Shown: piece after piece, positions 1 to 6,553 of the stretch | Position numbering within the stretch: the stretch's first letter is position 1 | How the letters are laid out: each line of letters starts with the position of its first letter | Program-made: the position numbers and the translations under genes | Notes under the pieces: model-generated | What the model was told of the DNA's origin: nothing | Databases searched by the model: none | What the model saw: only the letters and a program-made list of their open reading frames with translations | Source: CAYHPY01 sp964358485 | Lineage (GTDB): Bacteria > Elusimicrobiota > Elusimicrobia > UBA1565 > UBA9628 | Length of the DNA: 17,359 bases | Assembly: GCA_964358485.1 (NCBI GenBank) | Contig: CAYHPY010000077.1 | Span: 1 to 17,359, forward strand | Reading direction: 5' to 3'

Positions 1-542
1 ACGTAATCCGGATCGGGGGAACCGTCCGGCCGGAGATGCGCCGGAGGGCCCGATTGTATCACACCCTCCGGCTCAGGCGGTGCGATGTGATATATCTTCG
101 CGGCGAGTTCGATCGCCTCCTGGTGCAGGCGGCGGGATTCGGCTTGGGCCGACTGGAATTTATTCAGTATTCGAGTGTATTCCGCCGCGTCATCCTCATT
201 AAGTTTGGTCACCCGCTCTGCTACCTCTAGAAAAGTGTGGCCGTTCGCAAGGCGAAAGCGCTGCTTGTCTATGCTTGATAATGCTTCATAGCCGGCGTCG
301 CTCATGATCGGGTATGGTGTGTCTTTCTTTTTCCCGGTACAGCAGAGGCCCATGTCCTCTTCGAATTTGCGTTTGTCTTTCATGAGGTCTCCAAAGGGCG
401 TATTCTTTTTTTCCAGCATTACGGCCTTGGCCCTCTTGATTGCGTCGGCCACCTTGTTGACCTCGTCCGGCGGAGGGCGATAGAGCTCCCCCATCGCGCT
501 TTGCGCCAGTAGCCAGAAAATCGCGCCTAAGAACCCCGTCAC
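1..542 (-). CDS. secreted hypothetical protein, partial at the left edge
   Basis: An open minus-strand frame of 180 codons starts at GTG (542-540) and runs off the window. The N-terminus reads VTGFLGAIFWLLAQSAMGEL, a short hydrophobic signal-peptide-like segment. A charged, mostly helical stretch follows, with several Lys/Glu-rich runs (for example NKVADAIKRAKAVMLEKK) and a Cys pair (GLCCTG) near residue 65. I recognise no domain. The GTG start overlaps the TGA stop of the upstream gene as GTGA, so the two genes are probably co-transcribed and translationally coupled. An exported partner of the membrane-anchored neighbour is plausible, but its function is unknown. The C-terminus lies outside the window. 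Confidence 0.75.
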   Translation of the reverse strand, partial: MTGFLGAIFWLLAQSAMGELYRPPPDEVNKVADAIKRAKAVMLEKKNTPFGDLMKDKRKFEEDMGLCCTGKKKDTPYPIMSDAGYEALSSIDKQRFRLANGHTFLEVAERVTKLNEDDAAEYTRILNKFQSAQAESRRLHQEAIELAAKIYHIAPPEPEGVIQSGPPAHLRPDGSPDPDY

Positions 543-1705
543 CGGCCCACCTCGAATTCGATCTCATTCGATTCGACGAGGTAGGACTTGGAGCTTTCAG
601 GGTCCCAGTGGAAACGTTTGTCGTCCCATTCTTCTTGGTGGCGGTCCTTGCGAATTTTTTCATGTTCTTTAGGCGGCAGGCCGCGCCATTTCTCAATTAT
701 CTTTCGGCGGGACTCCGGATTCAGGGAGCGGCCTTCCGCACTATTCTCCAGAGATCGGATCTCCTCCTCGGCTGAGATAAGAGGGAGAAACATGGGGTGG
801 AAGTAGGTCGCCTTCATTCGATAGACTCCCGGCTTCCAGAAGCTGCGCCCATCCAGGATGCGATACCCCGGAAAGAGCGATTTTTGGGGGCCAAAAGGGT
901 CCACGGAACCGGCGCCCCCGCCCATGACCTCCCCCTCCCGGCTGTAAATTGAGGCGAGGCGCCGCAGTGCCGCCGCCTCGGCGGGAGTTGAATGGGGGGA
1001 AATCCGGGCGTCCCGCAGGCCGCCGGAATCGCTATCTCGGTAGGGGGCCGGCTCGGAGGGGGTCGCAATGTATTCCTGGCCGGGCCCAAGCTCCACGGCG
1101 CCCATCCCAGTCTTCTTTCCGAAGGCGACTGTCAGCGAGGCGCTCCAGGACTCCGGCCACTTCGCGAGGATTCTCCCCGGCATCCCCGCCCGGTAAAACT
1201 GCTGGGTTCCCCACTTCAAGACGTCCTCCCACCACCACCTCAATTTAGGGCGCGGGCCCGGGGGGCTCGCGTCCTCCCAGAATCTGTACTCCCCGTGGTA
1301 GCCCCAAAAGGGAGACAGCGATACGGCCTTGCCGTCCGGCCCGGTCACAGACAAGCTGGTCCAGCAGTTTTGGTCGGCGTCCTTGTCCACCCAAAACGAG
1401 TCGTTCAGGCCGATCGTCCGCGGGCTGATGTTTCGGACCTTGAGGAGGTACCAGAGTTCCTCCCCGCGCTTCCATTTCCGCTTCGGCAATTGCAGGGTGA
1501 GGGCGATCGGTTTTTCCGGCAGCGGGTGGGCGGCGGCATGGCGAAGGGAAAGGTCGGCGATGAGCTTCAAGCCCGCCGTGAAGAGTTGAAGGCCGGCGAG
1601 CAGGCCCAGGACGGCCAGCACCCCGAAGATAAACCGCCTGAAAGCGGGGCTGCCTCCCGAAAGTCGGGGCAGACCGCGGCCCTTGGGATTGGCCGTCCGT
1701 GTCAT
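539..1705 (-). CDS. membrane-anchored hypothetical protein with beta-sandwich-like ectodomain
   Basis: A 388-residue frame starting at ATG 1705; a TTG at 1720 would add five residues. Neither start has a clear Shine-Dalgarno, so the choice is a preference for ATG. The N-terminus is basic, followed by one transmembrane helix at about residues 24-47 (FRRFIFGVLAVLGLLAGLQLF), giving an N-in anchor. Residues 66-105 (IALTLQLPKRKWKRGEELWYLLKVRNIS) look like the first strands of an Ig/BsuPI-type beta-sandwich, of the kind that describes relative changes to 'conditions of use' in secreted proteins. Tryptophan is frequent (WWWEDVLKW around residue 160). The C-terminal third is charged and ends in strand-like YLVESNEIEFEVGR. 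The stop overlaps the next gene's start by GTGA. No enzymatic motif is visible and the function is unknown. Confidence 0.8.
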   Translation of the reverse strand: MTRTANPKGRGLPRLSGGSPAFRRFIFGVLAVLGLLAGLQLFTAGLKLIADLSLRHAAAHPLPEKPIALTLQLPKRKWKRGEELWYLLKVRNISPRTIGLNDSFWVDKDADQNCWTSLSVTGPDGKAVSLSPFWGYHGEYRFWEDASPPGPRPKLRWWWEDVLKWGTQQFYRAGMPGRILAKWPESWSASLTVAFGKKTGMGAVELGPGQEYIATPSEPAPYRDSDSGGLRDARISPHSTPAEAAALRRLASIYSREGEVMGGGAGSVDPFGPQKSLFPGYRILDGRSFWKPGVYRMKATYFHPMFLPLISAEEEIRSLENSAEGRSLNPESRRKIIEKWRGLPPKEHEKIRKDRHQEEWDDKRFHWDPESSKSYLVESNEIEFEVGR

Positions 1706-1807
1706 TGCGGCAGCATCCAATTCGCCAAAAGAGAGTTCGCCTCTCCTGGTTACCCCGAATTAGGCTCGGGGGTGGATGCTCCCTGACCGAATCTCAGGGA
1801 TTACAGG

Positions 1808-2071
1808 GTGAAGGTATTATACCCCGCCCCCGCCGAAGGGAAAGGGCCGTTGGGCCTATGGCCGTCTGGGTCCGCGGCCATGTTCAGGTCCAAGAATCGG
1901 CGGGCTGCCCCCGGGGATCTCGGCAAGGCCAAGCGCTTCGAGGACCTGCCGCCCTCGGCGCGGGAGTACGTCCTGGAGATGGAGCGCCGCCTGGGGGTGC
2001 CGATCCCCATCGTCTCCGTCGGGCAGAGCCGGGAGCAGACCATCATCCGGGGCAAGATTCCGGGATGGTAA
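1808..2071 (+). pseudogene. purA: 3' remnant of adenylosuccinate synthetase (purA)
   Basis: The plus-strand frame from GTG 1808 to TAA 2071 encodes 87 residues. The last 55 or so, from GDLGKAKRFEDLPPSAREY through LGVPIPIVSVGQSREQTIIR, match the conserved C-terminus of PurA, the IMP-to-adenylosuccinate enzyme of AMP synthesis: LPxxAxxY..., then GVPxxIxSVGxxRxQT. A full PurA is about 430 residues, so nearly 90% is missing, including the GTP- and IMP-binding parts. Residues before about 1905 show no PurA similarity, and I saw no continuation in the other frames upstream. It faces vapC1 convergently, 10 bp away. Read as a broken gene end left by recombination; a small functional protein is very unlikely. 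Confidence 0.7.
1816..1843 (-). promoter_or_regulatory. possible promoter for the 1705-539 operon
   Basis: A perfect TATAAT lies on the minus strand at 1821-1816, about 110 nt upstream of the ATG at 1705. The best -35 candidate is a weak TTTCCC (1843-1838) with a 16-bp spacer. The -10 is the only AT-rich run in this neighbourhood and sits inside the start of the purA remnant. Tentative because the -35 is poor. Confidence 0.4.
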
Positions 2072-2081
2072 TTTCGGGGCG

Positions 2082-2522
2082 CTAAGGCTTTCCCTTGGAG
2101 AGGGGGTGCCGCCATTTGAGGCCCGGGAAGCGGCTGTAGTCGCGGTCCGTGGTGACCCACTCGCACCCGGTTTCGACCGCCAAGGCGGCGAAAGCGGCAT
2201 CGGCCACGATGTTCCCCTTGGCCCCCGCCGCTTTGCAGAGCCGCGCGAAAATCTCCCAGTAGCGGGGTCCGGGAGACACGGGGACGCAGTTGGGCCGCTC
2301 GCGCAGGGCCCCGGCAAAACGAAGAGCTTCCTCCAGGGGCGCCGGGGGGGTGAAGATTCTCGGATGGGTGGCGATTCTTACAAACGAGGCCAGCGCCGCG
2401 TCCGCCAACCCGTAAGGCTCCTCGGAATTAACTACGGATTCGAGCCAGTTCCGGTAGGCCTTGTGGTCGGGGGAATCGGAGCGGAAGGCGTAGAGGAGGA
2501 TATTGACGTCAATAAGAACCAT
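2082..2522 (-). CDS. vapC: type II toxin VapC, PIN-domain ribonuclease (Mtu_PIN subfamily)
   Basis: A 146-residue PIN-domain protein and the toxin of a VapBC pair; VapC toxins are Mg-dependent RNases that cleave tRNA or rRNA when antitoxin is lost. MVLIDVNILLYAF supplies Asp5. Downstream, GNIVADAAFAALAVETG supplies Asp108 and VTTDRDYSRFPGL supplies Asp126 and Asp128. HPRIFTPP, PVSPGPRYWEIF and the RFPGLKW end are typical of the mycobacterial-type PIN subfamily (TIGR00028-like). The glutamate many PIN proteins carry in the second acidic position is not obvious; residues 41-50 read DAALASFVRI. ATG 2522 overlaps the antitoxin gene by 14 bp, the usual antitoxin-first layout with coupling. The length is normal and the gene looks intact. 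Confidence 0.92.
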   Translation of the reverse strand: MVLIDVNILLYAFRSDSPDHKAYRNWLESVVNSEEPYGLADAALASFVRIATHPRIFTPPAPLEEALRFAGALRERPNCVPVSPGPRYWEIFARLCKAAGAKGNIVADAAFAALAVETGCEWVTTDRDYSRFPGLKWRHPLSKGKP

Positions 2523-2760
2523 CCCGGCCCTCCATGAGATCCAGCAGGCCCGCGCCGTGATCCAAGTCCACGCCGGGCTGAAGCCCCTTTCCGTGGAAGA
2601 CGGGAAGGTTCAGGGGCGCGCCCCGGCCGGATTTCTGGCGGCGGGCCAGCATTTCCCTCAGGGCGTCCTCGAACACCGCGGTCAGGGTGCGGTGCGTCTC
2701 GGCGGCCAGGCGCTTGACCTGCCGGAAAAGGCCGTCATTGAGGCGCAGGGTCGTTCTCAT
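2509..2760 (-). CDS. vapB: VapB-type ribbon-helix-helix antitoxin
   Basis: An 83-residue antitoxin. The N-terminal MRTTLRLNDGLFRQVKRLAAETHRTLTAVFEDALREML is a ribbon-helix-helix DNA-binding fold: a beta-strand TTLRL followed by two helices. The C-terminal tail (PVFHGKGLQPGVDLDHGAG) is the usual toxin-wrapping region. The frame is open further upstream, but ATG 2760 is chosen because RHH proteins begin this way and because the promoter -10 at 2773-2768 covers the next in-frame ATG. It overlaps vapC by 14 bp. With VapC it is expected to bind its own promoter. Confidence 0.9.
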   Translation of the reverse strand: MRTTLRLNDGLFRQVKRLAAETHRTLTAVFEDALREMLARRQKSGRGAPLNLPVFHGKGLQPGVDLDHGAGLLDLMEGRDGSY

Positions 2761-2767
2761 ATGTAAG

Positions 2768-2796
2768 AGCATATCATAAATACATAAATATGTCAA
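2768..2796 (-). promoter_or_regulatory. vapBC1 promoter, probably giving a leaderless transcript
   Basis: On the minus strand, TTGACA (2796-2791) and TATGCT (2773-2768) are separated by exactly 17 bp. Initiation about 7 nt downstream falls at 2761-2760, on or next to the vapB1 ATG, so the mRNA would have essentially no 5' leader and no Shine-Dalgarno. The 17-bp spacer is very AT-rich and contains inverted CATAT/ATATG half-sites, a plausible VapBC operator. Confidence 0.65.
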
Positions 2797-2816
2797 GTAC
2801 TGCGGCCCGGGCGCCG

Positions 2817-3215
2817 TCATCCGCGCAAAAGGCAATGGGTAGCGCCGGAACCCGGAAGTTGGACGCCGGATTCGACGCGCGCCCCAGCTGTCCATCGTCG
2901 GAGCCCCTTGAGCCAGGCCTTTAGCCGCTTGCGGCTTTCGGGATCCGCCCGGCGATCCTGCCCGGGGTAGGCTATCGCGTCCCCGTCGCCCGCCGAGAGG
3001 AAATAAGTTTCCCGGTAGCTCCGCACCATGACCCGGGTCCAGACGCGTCCATCCCTCAGCCAAAATTCCCAGACGAGATCATTCCCGTCGTGCCGCGGCG
3101 CGAACCGGCGGACGGCGGCCAGGAAATCCTCCATGAGCCGGTCCCTTCCCGGCATTCGATCCCGTCCCATCTTTTTCGAGGCAGATTCGGGTTCTCTGCG
3201 GACTGTCGGCAACAT
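2817..3215 (-). CDS. hypothetical protein coupled to the DUF4143 ATPase
   Basis: A 132-residue frame whose ATG (3215-3213) shares one base with the TAA of the ATPase gene upstream (TAATG), a classic termination-reinitiation arrangement. Later in-frame Met codons (residues 16, 21 and 28) are alternatives, and similarity-like composition begins around MEDFLAAVRRF. The centre reads DLVWEFWLRDGRVWTRVMVRSYRETYFLSAGDGDAIAY, predicted beta-rich and aromatic, followed by a basic helical region (ESRKRLKAWLKGLRRW). No signal peptide or transmembrane segment is seen, so it is probably cytoplasmic. I do not recognise the family. The coupling implies a product made in proportion to the ATPase. Confidence 0.65.
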   Translation of the reverse strand: MLPTVRREPESASKKMGRDRMPGRDRLMEDFLAAVRRFAPRHDGNDLVWEFWLRDGRVWTRVMVRSYRETYFLSAGDGDAIAYPGQDRRADPESRKRLKAWLKGLRRWTAGARVESGVQLPGSGATHCLLRG

Positions 3216-4387
3216 TACCCTATCAGGCCCGTAAGGCGGCCGCTCCAAAGCTCGTCCAAGAACTTGCGCCACGGGAGGATTTCCACGGCGCCGCCGGCGG
3301 CGGGCACCCGGCGGGCCCGGGGCTCGTTGCAGGCGAGCACCGCGCGGCGAACCCGGTGCTCTTCCATGAAGGCCTTGAGACCGCGCAGGTCGGCTGCCGC
3401 GACCCGGTCGGAGACCGTGGCTTCGACCGCGACGGCGGAGTCCAGGATGAAGTCGACCTCCAGGCCGCTCTTGGTCCGCCAATAATGGACCTTGAAATCC
3501 CGGCTCGAATAGCCCCGGTAGGCCATGAGCTCCATGAGGATGAAGTTCTCGAAAAGCCTCCCCGCGGCCGGGCCTTTGAGCGCCGCCGGGGCCTCGCCGG
3601 CAAGGGCGACGGCCAGCCCGGTGTCGAAACAGTAGAACCGGGGAGCGGCGGTGATGATGTCCCTGCCCGCCCGTTTGGAGAAAGGGGGGATCAGGTGTCC
3701 CAGTAAAGTGTCTGAAAGTATCTGGTAGTACTCCTTGACGGTCTTGGCGTCCACGCCGCAATCGCGGGCCACGTTGGCGTAGTTGACCAACCCGCCGTTG
3801 GAAAACGCGAGGGCGTCCAGGAAGCGGGAGAAAGCGGGCACGTTTCGGGTCAACCCCTCGGCGCGGATTTCCTCCTGCACATAGTCGAAAACGTAGGCCT
3901 TCAGCGACCGCCGCGGGTCCGGGCTCAGGTAGTGGGAGGGGATCAGCCCGCGCTGGAGAGCGCGGAGCAGGTCGAAATCCGGAATCTCATGGGAGGTCAA
4001 GGGGAACATCCGGTAGCTCCAGGCCCTGCCCCCGAGCAGGTTGGCCGCCTGGCTCCGGAGCTTGCGCGCGTTGGAGCCGCAAAGGATGAAGGAGGCCCCG
4101 GCGTTCTCGATGAGCCAGTGGATCTCATCGAGCAGAGCGGGGACCTTTTGGACTTCGTCGATGATGATGGGCCCGGCCGCGGCCGCGGCCCCCGCGGCCA
4201 GAATCTCTTCCCGCAGGCGGTGAGGTTCCTTGCTTAAGCGGAACTGGAGGTCCGTCTCCAGCAGGTCGTAGCGGAGGCTCTTGGGGAACTTCTCCTTTAG
4301 ATAGGTGGACTTTCCGGTCTTGCGCGGGCCCCAAAGGAAGGCCGTTTGGCCGGCCGGCAGGTTAATGTCGAGGGCGCGGGAGAACAT
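3215..4387 (-). CDS. AAA+ ATPase with DUF4143 C-terminal domain (COG1373)
   Basis: 390 residues, normal for the family. Walker A is GPRKTGKST (20-28) and Walker B is IIIDEVQ (74-80). A sensor-like CGSNARKLR lies at 103-111, followed by the family's GRAWSYRMFPLTSHEI segment. A winged-helix-like region surrounds residues 195-225, and the DUF4143 domain follows, a PD-(D/E)XK-nuclease-like fold. Here the EVD of that fold (310-312) is present, but the usual ExK reads EAT (322-324), so the lysine is lost. The cellular role of these ATPases is poorly known; they often occur as multicopy accessory genes. Its stop overlaps the 132-aa gene (TAATG). Tandem palindromes lie immediately upstream. Confidence 0.92.
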   Translation of the reverse strand: MFSRALDINLPAGQTAFLWGPRKTGKSTYLKEKFPKSLRYDLLETDLQFRLSKEPHRLREEILAAGAAAAAGPIIIDEVQKVPALLDEIHWLIENAGASFILCGSNARKLRSQAANLLGGRAWSYRMFPLTSHEIPDFDLLRALQRGLIPSHYLSPDPRRSLKAYVFDYVQEEIRAEGLTRNVPAFSRFLDALAFSNGGLVNYANVARDCGVDAKTVKEYYQILSDTLLGHLIPPFSKRAGRDIITAAPRFYCFDTGLAVALAGEAPAALKGPAAGRLFENFILMELMAYRGYSSRDFKVHYWRTKSGLEVDFILDSAVAVEATVSDRVAAADLRGLKAFMEEHRVRRAVLACNEPRARRVPAAGGAVEILPWRKFLDELWSGRLTGLIG

Positions 4388-4395
4388 AACTAATC

Positions 4396-4439
4396 AGGAA
4401 CTAGTTCCTTAATGGTAGCACTAAAAAGGAATTATTTCC
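4396..4439. promoter_or_regulatory. tandem GGAA-N4-TTCC operator-like sites upstream of ATPase 1
   Basis: Two palindromes of the same form lie just upstream of the ATPase start (4387). AGGAACTAGTTCCT is a perfect 14-bp dyad at 4396-4409, and GGAATTATTTCC is at 4428-4439. Their centres are 31 bp apart, close to three helical turns, so a dimeric regulator could bind both on one face. The first begins 9 bp from the ATG and would block initiation or translation. No convincing -35/-10 pair was identified here. The cognate regulator is unknown. Confidence 0.5.
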
Positions 4440-4458
4440 AGGGGGGCGCCGATCAATC

Positions 4459-4884
4459 CTAGTCCGGATGGCAGGAAAACGACCGCCTGTTTCCGGGGCC
4501 GTAGCGGTAGACGAGGAAGTCCTTGTCGAAGGTAAAGACCTCGGTCAACCCGTGGCGCTCCATCAGGCAGAACGAGGCCGCGTCGGTGAGGCTCAGTTCC
4601 TGGTCCGCGTATTGATCCAGGATCCGGCGGGCCGCTTCGAGGTCCGCCTCGCCGACGAAATGGACCGTCATCCCCGAAGCTTTGACGCCTTCCAGGAAGC
4701 GCCGGGCCGCGTCCCAGCCCAGCTTGTTTCGGAGCAAGGTCCAGGTCTCCAAAACGACGGCGCTGGTCGTCACGAAACGGTCCTGGCCGAGCCGGGACTT
4801 GAAAAAGGCCCGTGCCGCGGCGGCGTTGCGGTCGGAGTCGTCGGCCAGGGCGTAAAACGCGCCGGTGTCGACGAGGATGCTCAT
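4459..4884 (-). CDS. vapC: PIN-domain toxin VapC, second module
   Basis: A 141-residue PIN-domain protein, complete. The acidic residues are Asp6 (MSILVDTGAFYAL), Glu46 (AVVLETWTLL), Asp101 (LSLTDAASF) and Asp120/Asp122 (FTFDKDF), so the full catalytic quartet of a Mg-dependent ribonuclease is present. The ETWTLLRNKLG and DQELSLTDAASFCLMERHGL motifs place it in a different PIN subfamily from the toxin at 2082-2522. ATG 4884 overlaps the antitoxin stop as ATGA (4 bp). It ends 71 bp before ATPase 1. Confidence 0.92.
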   Translation of the reverse strand: MSILVDTGAFYALADDSDRNAAAARAFFKSRLGQDRFVTTSAVVLETWTLLRNKLGWDAARRFLEGVKASGMTVHFVGEADLEAARRILDQYADQELSLTDAASFCLMERHGLTEVFTFDKDFLVYRYGPGNRRSFSCHPD

Positions 4885-5204
4885 CGTCGGCGCCGGGAAG
4901 ACTTTTTCGCTTTTTTCCCGTATGAAGCTTGCCGCTCTTTGACCCGGTCGGCGAGGATGGCCCCGGCCAGATGCGCGTCCGGGTCCTGGGAGACGCCGGT
5001 TTCCCCGCTCCGTCCGAGGCCGATCAGGGAGAGCGCCGCTTTCCCGCGTTCCTGGGCCGCGGAGGAGTCATCACCCTTTCCAATGACATGATCTTCGACA
5101 AGCTTGCGAATCATTCCCGCCAGGGAGAGCCCCAGCCGCCGAGCCTCCTTGAGGAGGGCGGCGTGTTGGGAGGGCTCGAGGTAGATTTGGGTTCGTTGCT
5201 GCAT
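4881..5204 (-). CDS. vapB: VapB-type ribbon-helix-helix antitoxin, second module
   Basis: 107 residues. MQQRTQIYLEPSQHAALLKEARRLGLSLAGMIRKLVEDHV is a ribbon-helix-helix DNA-binding domain (strand RTQIYL, helices at about 11-24 and 27-40). A linker and a conserved-looking DPDAHLAGAILADRV segment follow, which probably contacts the toxin. The extreme C-terminus is strongly basic (KKAKKSSRRRR), unusual for a toxin-binding tail. The start has no strong Shine-Dalgarno, only a weak purine stretch. The gene overlaps vapC2 by 4 bp and has a palindromic promoter-operator 18 bp upstream. Confidence 0.88.
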   Translation of the reverse strand: MQQRTQIYLEPSQHAALLKEARRLGLSLAGMIRKLVEDHVIGKGDDSSAAQERGKAALSLIGLGRSGETGVSQDPDAHLAGAILADRVKERQASYGKKAKKSSRRRR

Positions 5205-5221
5205 GTTTAGGGGCCTGCCTG

Positions 5222-5254
5222 TGACATTATAATGTCAATATTCGAATTCGGCAA
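5222..5254 (-). promoter_or_regulatory. vapBC2 promoter with embedded 16-bp palindromic operator
   Basis: TGACATTATAATGTCA (5222-5237) is a perfect 16-bp palindrome containing TATAAT on the minus strand (5231-5226). TTGCCG (5254-5249) lies 17 bp upstream as the -35. Predicted initiation is near 5219, giving a leader of about 15 nt. A dyad covering the -10 fits direct autorepression by the ribbon-helix-helix antitoxin. Confidence 0.65.
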
Positions 5255-5306
5255 GGGGACGCATCAACTCAGAACTGATTTGAGCGAGATCCTCAAGGAG
5301 TCCCAT

Positions 5307-5362
5307 GGATCGGCCGGCAAGGAGCGTGCGCAGCCGGGGCAAGCCTAGGATCCGGCCGATCC
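5307..5362. repeat. 11-bp perfect inverted repeat at the 3' end of ATPase 2
   Basis: GGATCGGCCGG (5307-5317) and CCGGCCGATCC (5352-5362) are exact reverse complements with a 34-nt loop, spanning the stop codon of the ATPase gene (5345-5347). The right arm can also form a smaller local hairpin (GGATC-CGGCC-GATCC, 5348-5362). No T-run follows on the minus strand, so this is not a textbook terminator; it could protect the 3' end or mark a recombination junction. The rest of the 140-bp gap to vapB2 holds only the promoter-operator. Confidence 0.5.
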
Positions 5363-6550
5363 GGAGCCGTCGGCCTGGGGAAGCCCGAAGATTTCGGCCA
5401 AACCCCGGTGCCACGGCAGGCACCGGACTCCTTCGATGGCCTGGGCGCGGTCATCCCGGGAAAGGTAATACGCCGCCGAGCCGGGTACGGCGGCCTGCAG
5501 GCGCCGGAGCTTGCGGGCCTCCAATTCGTCGACTTGCCCGGCCGACTTTATTTCAATGAGGATTGTCCGGCTTCCGGGTTTGGATAAAACGAGGTCGACT
5601 TCCGCTCCGTCTTTCGTCCTTAAATAAGAAAGTCTATATTCCTTTCCAGAGTATTCGTTGAGCCGATGACATTCCAACACGACCCAGTGCTCGAAGGCGT
5701 CGCCGTAGGCCGAGGTTCCGGGCGCCAGCCCCGAATCCAGGCTCCGCTCGAGCGCGCGCTTGACGCCCGTGTCGAAGAGATAGAATTTGGGGTGCGAAGT
5801 TTGGCTTTTTCTCACCGAACGGTGGTAAGCCGGGAGATGGAAGCCCGCCCAGGTGTCTTCGAGTATCTGGAAATAGGATTGGACGGTTTTAACGTCGGCC
5901 CCGATTTGGCGGGCGATCCGGCTGGCGTTGAGGATGGCGCCGTTGGCTTGGGCCGCCACCTCGAGGAATTCCCGGAAGGGTTCCAGTTTGCGGACGACCT
6001 GCTCGGCCTGGATCTCTTCTTTGAGGTAGGTGAGGCCGTAGGATTTGAGATAAGCCTTCTTTTCCGCGGCGGAATTCAGGGAAAATATCCGCGGAAGGCT
6101 CCCCCAATGCAAGGCGTCATCGAGATCGAACCGGGCGCCGAGCTCGGCCCGGGTCAGGGGGAACATCCGGCACAGGAAGGCCCGGCCGGCGAGGAGATTC
6201 GCGGCGCCCGAGCGCAATTTCCGGGCGCTGGAACCGGTCAGAATGAACCGGCAGCCCTTGGATTCGATGAGGCGGTGGGCCAGGTCCAGGAGCCGCGGAA
6301 CCCGTTGGACCTCGTCGATGACGATCCACTTCGGCGGCTTGGCCATCGAGTCTAGCTCCCTTTCCAGGAGTTTCGGGTTTCTAGCGTAGCGGTCCTCCTG
6401 CTCCGGGTCGAGGAGGTCGAGCAGGAGGAATTGGGAGGCTTCCAGGGGGGGCAGGAACTGCTTGAGGACGAAGGTCGACTTGCCGCAGCCCCGCGCGCCG
6501 AAAAGAAAGAAACTGCTCGACCGATGGGGCTTAAGCAGGCGCTGGATCAT
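5345..6550 (-). CDS. AAA+ ATPase with DUF4143 C-terminal domain, second copy
   Basis: 401 residues, the same architecture as the gene at 3215-4387 but clearly diverged. Walker A is GARGCGKST (18-26), Walker B is IVIDEVQ (76-82) and the sensor-like TGSSARKLR is at 105-113. The C-terminal DUF4143 domain keeps an intact PD-(D/E)XK-like pattern: GAEVD (Glu317, Asp319) followed by LIEIK (Glu333, Lys335). Whether the family cuts DNA is not established. The frame looks intact and ends in a low-complexity ADGSGSAGS tail. It starts at ATG 6550, only a few bases from an AT-rich inverted-repeat region, and is followed by the vapBC2 module. Confidence 0.92.
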   Translation of the reverse strand: MIQRLLKPHRSSSFFLFGARGCGKSTFVLKQFLPPLEASQFLLLDLLDPEQEDRYARNPKLLERELDSMAKPPKWIVIDEVQRVPRLLDLAHRLIESKGCRFILTGSSARKLRSGAANLLAGRAFLCRMFPLTRAELGARFDLDDALHWGSLPRIFSLNSAAEKKAYLKSYGLTYLKEEIQAEQVVRKLEPFREFLEVAAQANGAILNASRIARQIGADVKTVQSYFQILEDTWAGFHLPAYHRSVRKSQTSHPKFYLFDTGVKRALERSLDSGLAPGTSAYGDAFEHWVVLECHRLNEYSGKEYRLSYLRTKDGAEVDLVLSKPGSRTILIEIKSAGQVDELEARKLRRLQAAVPGSAAYYLSRDDRAQAIEGVRCLPWHRGLAEIFGLPQADGSGSAGS

Positions 6551-6553
6551 GAT

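Noticed and set aside
3216..3761. Upstream extension of the 132-aa frame into ATPase 1
   Set aside because: The extension is Arg/Gly/Pro-rich shadow sequence of the ATPase coding strand; the TAATG start at 3215 explains the real gene.
5235..5423. 62-codon minus-strand frame between ATPase 2 and vapB2
   Set aside because: Overlaps the 3' end of ATPase 2 out of frame and has no ribosome site; the tail LLEDLAQISSELMRPLAEFEY resembles no family I can name.
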